Shown: positions 25,408 to 34,791 of the stretch, in pieces
Layout: the number at the start of each line of letters is the position of its first letter
How positions within the stretch are numbered: the first letter of the stretch is position 1
Assembly: GCA_003240695.1 (NCBI GenBank)
Contig: QFNC01000006.1
Coordinates: forward strand, 42,748 to 106,747
Direction of reading: 5' to 3'
Length of the DNA: 64,000 nucleotides
Origin: Pseudoxanthomonas suwonensis
Lineage (GTDB): Bacteria; Pseudomonadota; Gammaproteobacteria; Xanthomonadales; Xanthomonadaceae
Translations under genes and position numbers: made by a program
Notes under the pieces: model-generated
Databases searched by the model: none
Told to the model about the DNA's origin: nothing
What the model saw: only the letters and a program-made list of their open reading frames with translations

Positions 25408-26280
25408 ATGCCCCAGATCACCATGCGCCAGATGCTGGAGGCCGGCGTGCACTTCGGCCATCAGACCCGCTACTGGAACCCCAAGATGGGCCCGTACATC
25501 TTCGGCGCCCGCGGCAAGATCCACATCATCAACCTGGAAAAGACCGTTCCGCTGTTCAACGACGCGATGAACTTCATCAGCGGCGTGGCGCAGAAGCGCG
25601 GCATCGTGCTGTTCGTGGGCACCAAGCGCAGCGCGCGCGACCCAATCAAGGAAGAGGCCGAACGCTGCGGCATGCCGTTCATGACCCAGCGCTGGCTGGG
25701 CGGCACGCTGACCAATTTCCGTACCGTCAAGCAGTCGGTGGCCCGCCTGAAGGAACTGGAAGCCGGCGAGACCGACGGCAGCTTCGGCAAGCTGGTCAAG
25801 CACGAAGTGCTGTCCCTGCGCCGCGAGCGCGAAAAGCTGGAAGCCAGCCTGGGCGGCATCAAGGACATGGCCCGTCTGCCCGACGCGCTGTTCGTGATCG
25901 ACATCGGCCATGAGGACATCGCGATCAAGGAAGCGAAGAAGCTCGGCATTCCGGTGATCGCGGTGGTCGACACCAACTATGATCCGGCCCTGGTCGACTA
26001 CGCCATTCCGGGCAACGACGACGCCATCCGCGCCGTGCAGCTGTACGCCCGCGCCGCCGCCGACGCCGTGCTGGAAGGCAAGGCCGCCGCGCCGAACGCC
26101 GCCGTCGTCACCGAGGATGAATTCGGCGATGCCGGCCGCAAGTCCAGCCGTGGCGCCCGCAAGGCCGCTGCCCCGGCCACCGGCGGCGTTGCCAATGATG
26201 CCGCCGAAGCCGAAGCCGCTGGCCAGGCCGACGCCGAAGCCGCTGCGGCCACGGCCGTTGATGCGGCCCCGGCCGAGTAA
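25408..26280 (+). CDS. rpsB: 30S ribosomal protein S2
   Basis: A 290-residue S2 protein starting MPQITMRQMLEAGVHFGHQT, with the conserved RYWNPKMGPYIFG, FVGTKRSARDPI, RWLGGTLTNF and PDALFVIDIGHE segments. It binds the head/body junction of the small subunit. The C-terminus carries about 50 extra Ala/Glu-rich residues beyond the E. coli length, seen also in other xanthomonads. It is first in the rpsB-tsf operon behind a structured leader. Confidence 0.97.
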   Translation: MPQITMRQMLEAGVHFGHQTRYWNPKMGPYIFGARGKIHIINLEKTVPLFNDAMNFISGVAQKRGIVLFVGTKRSARDPIKEEAERCGMPFMTQRWLGGTLTNFRTVKQSVARLKELEAGETDGSFGKLVKHEVLSLRREREKLEASLGGIKDMARLPDALFVIDIGHEDIAIKEAKKLGIPVIAVVDTNYDPALVDYAIPGNDDAIRAVQLYARAAADAVLEGKAAAPNAAVVTEDEFGDAGRKSSRGARKAAAPATGGVANDAAEAEAAGQADAEAAAATAVDAAPAE

Positions 26281-26291
26281 TTCGCACGCAC

Positions 26292-26313
26292 CCGACCCCG
26301 TTCGCGGGGTCGG
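26292..26313 (+). promoter_or_regulatory. UUCG-capped hairpin between rpsB and the next reading frame
   Basis: CCGACCCCG (26292-26300) and CGGGGTCGG (26305-26313) form a perfect 9-bp stem closed by a TTCG tetraloop, with no T-run. A stable hairpin here could set the ratio of S2 to EF-Ts by attenuation or mRNA end protection. Confidence 0.5.
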
Positions 26314-26328
26314 CCACAGGAGACCCCG

Positions 26329-26520
26329 ATGACCCAGCCGCAACCACCGAAGCATCCGCACGACGACAGGATGACCGCGCCGGTCGATCGCCCGGGCGAT
26401 GACGTCAATGCCGAGCTGGACCGCGACGTGGCCGCCCGTGCCGAGGCGCAAGTGGCCGAAAACGAACGGCTGGAACGCGAAGCGGCCTACGACGACCGCG
26501 ACCGCGACGACACCGAGTAA
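26329..26520 (+). CDS. Small highly charged protein between rpsB and tsf
   Basis: A 63-residue frame starting MTQPQPPKHPHDDR, preceded by CACAGGAGACC, a good Shine-Dalgarno. The product is rich in Asp, Glu and Arg, with no hydrophobic core or signal, and would be disordered or coiled (RAEAQVAENERLEREAAYDD). I recognise no family. It sits between two ribosome-linked genes in the same direction. It may be a real small protein or chance coding in high-GC DNA. Confidence 0.5.
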   Translation: MTQPQPPKHPHDDRMTAPVDRPGDDVNAELDRDVAARAEAQVAENERLEREAAYDDRDRDDTE

Positions 26521-26622
26521 CCCGTTCGACATGCCGGGCTGGCACCCTGCCCGTCCGGATTCCGTTTTCCATCGCCGTCCGCGTTTGCCGCGGTGCGGTC
26601 CATTTACGACAGGAGCACCGAC

Positions 26623-27504
<882 letters not shown>

Positions 27505-27530
27505 TCGACTCAACGGCTGTTGCCGATCCG

Positions 27531-27563
27531 ACGCCGCGGGCACCCCCGCGGCGTTTTCGTTTT
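27531..27563 (+). terminator. Rho-independent terminator of the rpsB-tsf operon
   Basis: ACGCCGCGGG (27531-27540) and CCCGCGGCGT (27545-27554) form a 10-bp GC-rich stem with a CACC loop, followed by TTTTCGTTTT. Confidence 0.9.
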
Positions 27564-27728
27564 GACGCCAATCTCGTTTTTCCATACGCAAGCGCAGATA
27601 CGCGAATTCTAGGGTTTTCCCCAGGTTGCCGCCGCCATCAAGGGCGTGATAACAATGGCTGACGGGCGAATGCGGGAGTGCATTGCTTGGCCGAATCCCT
27701 TTCCCGACCGTTTCCAAAGGGGGCTGCC

Positions 27729-30239
27729 ATGCTGCTGCGCGTGGATACGCAACTCAATACCGACCTCTCCCACCGCCTGTCCACTGCAGAAGGCGCCACC
27801 GATGCGCGTCCCGCAGTCGCCACGGATGACGGCCCCGCGCTGGCGGCCCCATCGCCCTCGACCGACTCGTCGGTACTGGTCGATCGCGACCATATTGCCA
27901 GCCGGATGCGCAGCCAGGTATCGGTGGCCGGCGATGCGCCCATGCCCCGGCAGGCCGCTCCGGCCGGCAGCGACCGTGCGGCGCTGTCGCAACAGCCCGT
28001 CGGCAGCGCCGCACAAGCCGTGCTGCGCTGGGACGGATTCTCGCTGCACACGCTGGCCAGCGCGGCACAACGCCAAAGCCTGCTGACCGCAGGCGATCGG
28101 CTGCTGGATGCGCGCGTGGCCCACGGCATCACCGCACAATTGCAGGCGCCGGCCCGGGTCACGCCCGACGCGCTGGCCATGCTGGCACACGCCAGCGGCA
28201 TCGTCGGCCGCGTGCTAAATGGTGCGCAGCTGGCCGGTGCCGCGCACTTCGTGAACAGTGCCGCCGACCTGCCGCAGCAGCAGGGCCGGCTGGCGCAGGT
28301 GCTGGACACCATCCGATCGCTGGCCTCGCAACGGCCGCCCGAGCGCAGCGTGCAGGAGATGAAGGACGAGTTGAAGATGACCTTCAACCTGCCCGACAAG
28401 GCCTTCAAGAAGCTCAGCGACGCGCAGACCCGCGCCAAATACCACGAGTTGATGAATGCACTGAACGGCCCAGCCGGCAATCACCAGTTCAAGGTGGGCA
28501 AGTACAAGGTCAATTTCCAGACCGACGGCAACGGCACCCTGGTGTCCTGCAACGTCAAGAAGCGCGGCCTGTTCGCTGCGCTCGGCAACTTCTTCAAGAA
28601 ATTCGGCTCGACGCTGCTGACCATCTGCAGTTTCATTCCCATCCCGTGGATCGCGATCCCGGCGCGCATCATCAGCGGCGTGATCGCGGTGGTGAACGCG
28701 GTGAAACAGAAAAGCGTGCTGGGCGTGGTGGCCGGCGTGGCCAGCGTGGTGGCCGGCGGTGCGGGCGCCGTGCTGGGCAAGGCACTGGGCACCACCGCCA
28801 CGGTGGTGGAAAAGGCCGCCAACGTCGTCGCCAAGGGTGCCCGTGCGGTGGAGGCCGGGATGAACGCCGTGAAATCGGGCAATGCGCTCGGTGTGGTCAG
28901 TGCCGCGGCTTCGCTGGTGGGCTCGGTGGCCGGCGGCATCGGTGCCGGGGCCGAGTCCATCGCCAAAACGGCCGAGAAAGTGGGCGAATGGTCCAATCGC
29001 GTGCTGGTGGGCAAGGAAGTGCTGGTCAGCATCAAGAATGGCCAGTTCGTGCAGGCCACGTCCAAGGCCGCCGGGCTGGTGGCCGATGTCGCCGGCGAGG
29101 TGAAAGGTGGCGACAAGGTGGCCAGCGTCGCCGGTGGGGTACAGACCATCGCCGGATACGTGCAAAGCGCCGATGGCGTGGTGCAGGCGATCCGCAGCGG
29201 AGACGTGGCCGGCATCTTCTTCAATGGTGCAGGCCTGGCCAACGGCATCGACCGCGCGCTGGGGAACGAGCGTACCGAAGGCCAACAGGGGGCGGTCGCA
29301 CGCTATCTGAACTACACCGGCAGTGCGGTGCAGCTGGGCAGCAACATCGCCCGCGGTGACGCCGCCGGTGCATTGGGACAGGCCGGCGCGCTGCTCGGCG
29401 GCGTGATCACGCAGGAATTCGGCATCGACCCGACGCAGGCCGGCAGCGGCTGGGCCAACAGCGTGCACCGTGCACTGGACAACGGCGGCAAGGTGCTGGA
29501 CATCATCGCCGACCTGCGCAGTGGCAGCACCGATGCACTGTTCGAACTGGCGCCGGGCGTTCTGAACGACGTGACCTGGGATGTCGGCATGCTGACCGGA
29601 CTGGTGCCGCAGCGCGAAGGCCTGACCCGCGACAACTGGCAGGTGAAGCAGGACATCGCGGTATGGACCGGACGGGGACAGCAGGCCTGGGACATCGTGG
29701 GGCAGGTGCGTCAGGGCGACTACCTGCAGGCCGCGCAGGCGGCTGCCAGCCTGGCCGGCGAACTGGGCGTGGACAGCGGCTGGACCGACCGCATGCACCG
29801 GGTCATCGCGCTGGGAGGCGGTGTCGTGTCGATCGGCCGTGCCGCGGCCAAGGGCGACATCGATGGCATGCTGGACCAGGTGGCGGCCGTCGTTGCCCGC
29901 CATGGCAACGATAGCCCTGTCGGCAGCCAAGACGCGCGGGTCGCCGCCGTCATCGCCATCTGGCTGGGACGCGGCGCCGAGGCAGTCCGCATCGGCCGCG
30001 AACTGCATGCGCGCGAGCACGAATCGGCCCTGCAACGTGCCCTGCAACTCACTCTGCAGCTCGGCATCGTCCGCGACGCCCATCTGCACGATCAGCTGCA
30101 AACCCATGGCGCCGACCTGATCCGCGACGGCTTCGCACTGGGCCGCAGCATCGACAGTGGCGATGTGCTGCAGATGCTGCAGGCCGCCGGGGTGTTCGCC
30201 CAGTCGGCCGGCGGACTGCTGGAGCGCCGCGCAGCCTGA
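27729..30239 (+). CDS. Large Gly/Ala-rich repeat protein, unknown function (possible secreted effector)
   Basis: An 836-residue protein from an ATG preceded by AAGGGGGC. There is no signal peptide. The first 250 residues are polar and low-complexity, with a basic amphipathic stretch (FNLPDKAFKKLS). A strongly hydrophobic block follows (LLTICSFIPIPWIAIPARII, then GVVAGVASVVAGGAGAVLG). After it come degenerate helical repeats with a recurring basic-x-G-D unit followed by Ala/Gly/Leu helices (RSGDVAGIFF, RGDAAGALG, RQGDYLQAAQ, AKGDIDGMLD, DSGDVLQML). This looks like a membrane-inserting or translocated protein, but I cannot assign a family. No secretion genes are adjacent. Confidence 0.7.
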   Translation: MLLRVDTQLNTDLSHRLSTAEGATDARPAVATDDGPALAAPSPSTDSSVLVDRDHIASRMRSQVSVAGDAPMPRQAAPAGSDRAALSQQPVGSAAQAVLRWDGFSLHTLASAAQRQSLLTAGDRLLDARVAHGITAQLQAPARVTPDALAMLAHASGIVGRVLNGAQLAGAAHFVNSAADLPQQQGRLAQVLDTIRSLASQRPPERSVQEMKDELKMTFNLPDKAFKKLSDAQTRAKYHELMNALNGPAGNHQFKVGKYKVNFQTDGNGTLVSCNVKKRGLFAALGNFFKKFGSTLLTICSFIPIPWIAIPARIISGVIAVVNAVKQKSVLGVVAGVASVVAGGAGAVLGKALGTTATVVEKAANVVAKGARAVEAGMNAVKSGNALGVVSAAASLVGSVAGGIGAGAESIAKTAEKVGEWSNRVLVGKEVLVSIKNGQFVQATSKAAGLVADVAGEVKGGDKVASVAGGVQTIAGYVQSADGVVQAIRSGDVAGIFFNGAGLANGIDRALGNERTEGQQGAVARYLNYTGSAVQLGSNIARGDAAGALGQAGALLGGVITQEFGIDPTQAGSGWANSVHRALDNGGKVLDIIADLRSGSTDALFELAPGVLNDVTWDVGMLTGLVPQREGLTRDNWQVKQDIAVWTGRGQQAWDIVGQVRQGDYLQAAQAAASLAGELGVDSGWTDRMHRVIALGGGVVSIGRAAAKGDIDGMLDQVAAVVARHGNDSPVGSQDARVAAVIAIWLGRGAEAVRIGRELHAREHESALQRALQLTLQLGIVRDAHLHDQLQTHGADLIRDGFALGRSIDSGDVLQMLQAAGVFAQSAGGLLERRAA

Positions 30240-30442
30240 TGACGGTCGATCGCACAGGCGGCGGGTGGGCGTGCAGGAGACCCCGGGGTGTTCCGGGGCA
30301 TGAAAAGCCGCAGCGATCGTTCCCAGCGATCGCACCGGGCACCCACCATGCCAGCCGATAGCCGATCGCGGTCGCTCCTGTGCCATGTGTCCGTTCTGTC
30401 GGCGATGGTGGATGCGCGACAGTCGCACGTCGACATGCTGCA

Positions 30443-30830
30443 ATGCCCTGCCCGCAAGCCACCTTCAATCGGTTGATACCGTGGGCGCTGCTTGCAGCGG
30501 CGTGTGCGGCGGGTGATTGCGCTCCCGAGTCACGTTTGGGGGCCGGGGGCCACCGCTTTCCGTTTGCCAGGTGCTGGCCGATCCGGATCGTCCTCTCGGC
30601 CGCACGCTGACCCTGACCGCCCGCTACACCGGCATCGACGGGTACGCGGAACTCCTGTACGACCCGGCCTGCGCCCGGATCCTGCGGCATCGACACCGCA
30701 ATGCCCGAGCGCGATGGCTCGACGACCCGCATCGCCGAGGCCACCGTTCACGGCCGCCTGGAACAGGCCAGGGATGCCGGACCGGACGCCGCCGTCCAGC
30801 CCGGTCCGGCGTCGGCATCCGGCCACAGCG
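30443..30830 (+). pseudogene. Frameshifted small exported protein, unknown family
   Basis: Starting at 30443 a lipoprotein- or signal-like N-terminus (FNRLIPWALLAAACAAGDC) reads in one frame. A domain-like stretch (LSVCQVLADPDRPLGRTLTL, then YTGIDGYAELLYDPACARI) reads in the next. Protein-like sequence (GIDTAMPERDGSTTRIAEAT, VHGRLEQARDAG) continues in a third. No single frame spans it. I interpret it as a small secreted protein broken by two indels. The downstream boundary is approximate. Confidence 0.45.
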
Positions 30831-31052
30831 CATCCCGACGTGGGCACTGGACGTGCTTCCTTCCACAAGCGACTGATCGCCATCCAGGAATGTGCCGAAA
30901 AAGGGCCGCGAGACCCCCGGTCGACGGCGCGCGTGCGGCGCTTGCCGCAATCGGCACGGCAGGGCCGCGATTCGGCAAGCATGGCCCGGCGCACTAGAAT
31001 GGCGGCCATCGCGGCCACGGGTCGCGCCTTCCCGTCCATTCCGGAGATCGCC

Positions 31053-32207
31053 TTGAACACCCAGGCCGAAGCCCCCGCCCCGAAAGCGAAGAAATCCGTC
31101 GCCCTCTCCGGCACCACCGCCGGCAACACAGCGCTGTGCACGGTTGGCCGCAGCGGCAACGATCTGCACTACCGCGGCTACGACATCCACGACCTGGCCA
31201 CGCAATCCACCTTCGAGGAAGTGGCGCACCTGCTGCTGCACGGCAGCCTGCCCACCGCATCGCAGCTGAGCGCGTACAAGGCCAAACTGAAGCGGCTGCG
31301 CGGCCTGCCGGCGATCGTGCAGGAGGCACTGGAGCTGGTCCCTGCCAACGCGCACCCGATGGACGTGCTGCGCACCGGCTGCTCGGTGCTGGGCACGGTG
31401 CTGCCCGAGCGCGACGGCCATCCGCCCAGCGAGGCTCGCGACATCGCCGACCGGCTGATCGCCGGCTTCGGTTCGATGCTGCTCTACTGGTGGCACTTCA
31501 CCCGCAATGGCCGCCGCATCGACGTGGAAACCGACGACGACAGCGTGGCCGCGCACTTCCTGCACCTGCTGCATGGCGAGCCGCCCTCGGAGCTGCATGC
31601 CGACGCGCTGGACAAGTCGCTGATCCTGTACGCCGAGCACGAGTTCAACGCAAGCACCTTCACCGCACGGGTCATCGCCGGCACCGGCAGCGACCTGTAC
31701 AGCTGCATCACCGGCGCCATCGGTGCACTGCGCGGCCCCAAGCACGGCGGTGCGAACGAGGTGGCGATGGACATCATCAGTCGCTACGACAGTGCCGACG
31801 CGGCCGAGGCCGACATCCGTGCGCGCATCGAGAAGAAGGAAATCATCATCGGCTTCGGCCATCCCGTGTACACCACCGGCGATCCGCGCAACCCGATCAT
31901 CAAGGAGCTGAGCCGCAGCCTGTGCAAGGCCGGCGGCAACCCGGTGCTGTTCGACGTGTCCGAGCGCATCGAAAACCTGATGATGGACACCAAGAAGATG
32001 TTCCCCAACCTGGACTGGTACAGCGCCTCCAGCTACCACATGATGGGCGTGCCCACGCCGATGTTCACGCCGCTGTTCGTGATCGCCCGCACTACCGGCT
32101 GGGCCGCGCACGTGATCGAGCAGCGCGAGGACGGCAAGATCATCCGTCCCAGCGCCCATTACACCGGTCCGGACGATCGACCCTACGTGCCGCTGGACAG
32201 GCGCTGA
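31053..32207 (+). CDS. prpC: 2-methylcitrate synthase
   Basis: A 384-residue citrate synthase-superfamily enzyme of the PrpC subgroup (KKSVALSGTTAGNTALCTVG, LHYRGYDI, GALRGPKHGGANE, IIGFGHPVYTTGDPR). It condenses propionyl-CoA with oxaloacetate in the methylcitrate cycle. The TTG at 31053 is chosen because GGAG lies 7 bases upstream and the length is right. An ATG at 30999 overlaps a TAGAAT that looks like the -10. PrpB is also in the window but 27.5 kb away at 59717. Confidence 0.92.
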   Translation: MNTQAEAPAPKAKKSVALSGTTAGNTALCTVGRSGNDLHYRGYDIHDLATQSTFEEVAHLLLHGSLPTASQLSAYKAKLKRLRGLPAIVQEALELVPANAHPMDVLRTGCSVLGTVLPERDGHPPSEARDIADRLIAGFGSMLLYWWHFTRNGRRIDVETDDDSVAAHFLHLLHGEPPSELHADALDKSLILYAEHEFNASTFTARVIAGTGSDLYSCITGAIGALRGPKHGGANEVAMDIISRYDSADAAEADIRARIEKKEIIIGFGHPVYTTGDPRNPIIKELSRSLCKAGGNPVLFDVSERIENLMMDTKKMFPNLDWYSASSYHMMGVPTPMFTPLFVIARTTGWAAHVIEQREDGKIIRPSAHYTGPDDRPYVPLDRR

Positions 32208-32223
32208 CGCGAATGCCGAAACG

Positions 32224-32718
32224 ATGATGCCGCTGATTCCGCCCGGCACGCTGGACGAGCACGTCAAGGTGACCCTGGTCACCGCCGCGGTGACCGCCGT
32301 GGTGGTGCTGCTGCACTACGAAGTACTGCGATGGTTGGCGCGCCGCTACGGCCCGCGCACCCACCATGCCCGCGAACGACGTCGCCACCGGCGTGATTTC
32401 ATCGGCCTGATCTTCGCCCTGCTGCTGCTGCACGTGCTGGAAATCTGGTGCTACGGCATCGCCTACTACTGGCTGGAGCACCAGCCGGACATGGGATTCG
32501 TGCACGGCGAACACGGCATCCGCACCCTGTTCGATGCGATCTATTTCTCGGCCACCATCTACACCACGCTGGGCCTGGGCGACCTGTCGCCGGTCGGTGC
32601 GATCCGCCTGGTCAGCGGCATGGAAGCGGTGACCGGGTTGCTGCTGATCACCTGGTCGGCCTCGTTCACCTATCTGGAAATGCACCAGCACTGGACGCGG
32701 CCGGACCAGCACGACTGA
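32224..32718 (+). CDS. Small potassium-channel-family membrane protein
   Basis: A 164-residue inner-membrane protein with three hydrophobic segments (about residues 15-37, 58-83 and 128-150). Between the last two lies a pore-loop motif ATIYTTLGLGDLSP, related to the TVGYGD selectivity filter but with Leu-Gly-Leu in place of Val-Gly-Tyr. That variant is found in a family of bacterial two-helix ion channels. It starts 16 bases after prpC. Ion selectivity is not established. Confidence 0.75.
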   Translation: MMPLIPPGTLDEHVKVTLVTAAVTAVVVLLHYEVLRWLARRYGPRTHHARERRRHRRDFIGLIFALLLLHVLEIWCYGIAYYWLEHQPDMGFVHGEHGIRTLFDAIYFSATIYTTLGLGDLSPVGAIRLVSGMEAVTGLLLITWSASFTYLEMHQHWTRPDQHD

Positions 32719-32820
32719 CCGCTTCCTGTCCGCATCGACATCGCACTCATGTTGGATGCGGATGCGATGGACGCCCGCAGTGCCCCCAACCGGCAGCCTC
32801 GGTGCAGGCTCGGCTTCCGA

Positions 32821-33435
32821 TCAGGCCAACCCCTCGGCTTCCAGGACCTTCTGCACGGCCGCATCGGCCAGCATGCGGTGCCTGAATGCATCCAGATGCG
32901 ACAGACCGGACAGGTCCACGCCGACCTTGTCGGCCCACAGCAGGGTGACGAACAGGTACGCATCGGCACCGCTGCGGAAGCCCGCCAGCCAGTTGCCGGT
33001 CACGCCCAGGCGTGCATCCGCGGACTCGAACAGCTTGCGCACGCGTGCGCGCGCGACCTGTTTCACCGTGTCGTAGTGCTCGCTGCCGCGCATGAACATG
33101 CCCGGCCCGAACAGCGGCTTGAAGGCGGGATGCAGATCGGAATTGACGAACGCGATCCAGCGCATCGCCTCGGCGCGCTGGCGAGGACTGCCGTCGCCGA
33201 CCAGGCCGGACTCGGGCGCCGAATCGGCGATGTAACCAAGGATAGCGGCGTTCTGGGTCAGCACGAAATCGCCATCCACGAGTACCGGCACCGAACCGGC
33301 CGGATTCAGCGCCAGGAATTCCGGCGATTTCAGCCGCTGGGCATCCACGATCTCGGTTGCATACGGTTGGCCGGCCCATTCCAGGACGATATGGTCCGCC
33401 GTGGAACAGGCGCCGGGCTTGGAATACAGCTTCAT
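32821..33435 (-). CDS. Glutathione S-transferase, beta class
   Basis: A 204-residue GST starting MKLYSKPGACSTADHIVLEW. The PGACS cysteine (Cys9 here) marks the bacterial beta class, and NPAGSVPVLVDGD and LTQNAAILGYIAD form the glutathione site. The C-terminal helical domain contains the N-cap motif region GVTGNWLAGFRSGADAYLFV. It probably conjugates or reduces electrophiles with glutathione. The ATG at 33435 is preferred over the GTG three bases earlier. Confidence 0.9.
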   Translation of the reverse strand: MKLYSKPGACSTADHIVLEWAGQPYATEIVDAQRLKSPEFLALNPAGSVPVLVDGDFVLTQNAAILGYIADSAPESGLVGDGSPRQRAEAMRWIAFVNSDLHPAFKPLFGPGMFMRGSEHYDTVKQVARARVRKLFESADARLGVTGNWLAGFRSGADAYLFVTLLWADKVGVDLSGLSHLDAFRHRMLADAAVQKVLEAEGLA

Positions 33436-33534
33436 CACGATCTCGCAGTCGGGACAGGGGGCGTCATGATGCCCCCGTCAACGCGATGCTGCGTGGGTCC
33501 GGCCGCAACGCGCCGTTGCGCCGCAAGCGTCTGC

Positions 33535-33993
33535 TCAGCGGCCACGCGGCGGCAATCGATCCACCCGGAAGAAGGTGTGATCGCCGATCGTGGCCACATG
33601 GTAGGCATTGCGCCAGCTGGGCTGCGCGATCTGCAGCGCGGCGAAATGGCTGGCGCCGGGCACCAGCTCCTGCCGCTGCGGCGCCGGCAACGCCCAGTTG
33701 GCTTCGGCACGGAATGCCACCGACACGGCGCGCGCCCAGGCATCGTTGTTGTGCAGGCGGGTGTCGGGCGACACCAGGGTGGGGGCGAACTGCTTGCGCG
33801 CCGTCACCACCTCGCACATCGAATCGCCCCAGCGGCCGCTGTCCTGGCGGCGCAGGGCCACCTCGGCCACGGCCAACTGGCCATGCAGGGGCTGATTGCG
33901 CGCTTCCAGATACAAGGTGGTACTCAGGCACAGCGAATCGGCTGCGGGCGGCGGCATCACCGACGCCAGCCACATGAGCCAGGCGAGTTTCAT
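33535..33993 (-). CDS. SleB-like cell wall hydrolase, secreted
   Basis: A 152-residue protein with a short signal (MKLAWLMWLASVMPPPAA) and a hydrolase domain of the SleB/CwlJ type. The catalytic Glu is in LYLEARNQPLHGQLAVAEV, followed by CEVVTARKQFAP and GASHFAALQIAQPSW. It probably cleaves peptidoglycan glycan strands in the periplasm. The start is chosen at the Met that opens the signal; an upstream in-frame start would add 11 residues. Confidence 0.8.
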   Translation of the reverse strand: MKLAWLMWLASVMPPPAADSLCLSTTLYLEARNQPLHGQLAVAEVALRRQDSGRWGDSMCEVVTARKQFAPTLVSPDTRLHNNDAWARAVSVAFRAEANWALPAPQRQELVPGASHFAALQIAQPSWRNAYHVATIGDHTFFRVDRLPPRGR

Positions 33994-34343
33994 GGTATGG
34001 AGAGTCCTGTTTGCGTGAGGCGGCATTCCCCCATCCGGAGGAACGGCTTCGGTCGTACGTCAACGGGAAGGGGGACTTCGGCGGTCCTGAAGTCGACTCC
34101 GGCTTCCTGCAGGCGGGATGCCTGCGTGTTGGGCAACGGCTCTGCGGCACGCTTGCTTGCCCGGGCACCATGTCATCGCAATCAGGCGATGCCCATGGGC
34201 CGGTGGCCGCATTCAGGCGGCCGAAAACCCGCGCACAGTAGCCGCACAAAACTGAACATCAGGTGAACAATTAAAACACAACATCATGAATTGGTTGGAG
34301 TTTTATGCCGATCCACGCTGGAAGCCCGCTATGAACAGGTAGC
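33994..34343. other. Intergenic region without convincing genes
   Basis: A 76-codon frame on the plus strand (34011-34241) has no ribosome-binding site or family resemblance. The part around 34255-34300 is unusually AT-rich for this window (AACAATTAAAACACAACATC), which may reflect a promoter or a short imported segment. I see no clear -35/-10 pair. Confidence 0.4.
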
Positions 34344-34475
34344 CTAGTGGCTTGCAAGCGAACAACAACCCCATAGGCACGCCACGGCCAGGAGGGTCGC
34401 TGCGATCGCGGTTCCGGTGTTCAGGTATTCTTCATGCCGCAATTCAGGTGCCTGGGCTTGCGTGCGATCGATCAT
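34344..34475 (-). CDS. Small single-pass membrane protein
   Basis: A 43-residue frame starting MIDRTQAQAPELRHEEY, with one C-terminal hydrophobic helix (GTAIAATLLAVACLWGCC). A perfect AAGGAG lies four bases before the ATG, which is the main support. No family is recognised. Such tail-anchored peptides are easily missed by gene finders. Confidence 0.5.
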   Translation of the reverse strand: MIDRTQAQAPELRHEEYLNTGTAIAATLLAVACLWGCCSLASH

Positions 34476-34791
34476 GGCGCTCCTTCGGCCATCGATGCAA
34501 AATGACCGGGGAAATACGGGCGATTGCCCGCATCCCCACCCTGCGCATCCACGCCATGGAGATGCGGGCGCCTCCCGCCGCGCCATCCGGAACTGGCATG
34601 GGCATCGCAATTTGCATCGGTCCGTCCGCCATGCGTGTCGATTCCGTTAGTTGCGTGTTAACATGGCTTTCACATGTAGCCCCCTACTCTGCCCACCGGC
34701 GGCGTGGCATGGGGCCACTCCTGCTTCACCACGCTAGTAAGTCAACACCCCGCAACATTTATCTATCCCTGATACAACGGAGCTGAAATAG
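34476..34791 (+). other. Upstream region of the ompA-like gene
   Basis: About 315 bases with no gene. It includes TTAACATGGCTTTCACATG around 34660-34680 and an AT-richer stretch before 34792. CGGAGC at 34778-34783 is the ribosome-binding site of the porin. Promoters for both the porin and the small minus-strand gene should lie here, but no hexamer pair is convincing. Confidence 0.4.

Noticed and set aside
28215..30443. 742-codon antisense frame over the large Gly/Ala-rich protein
   Set aside because: No ribosome-binding site and shadow-type composition (His, Gln, Arg-rich). The plus-strand frame has a good Shine-Dalgarno and coherent repeats.
34011..34241. 76-codon plus-strand frame near the SleB-like gene
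   Set aside because: No ribosome-binding site, no hydrophobic or domain pattern, and it overlaps the promoter region of neighbouring genes.
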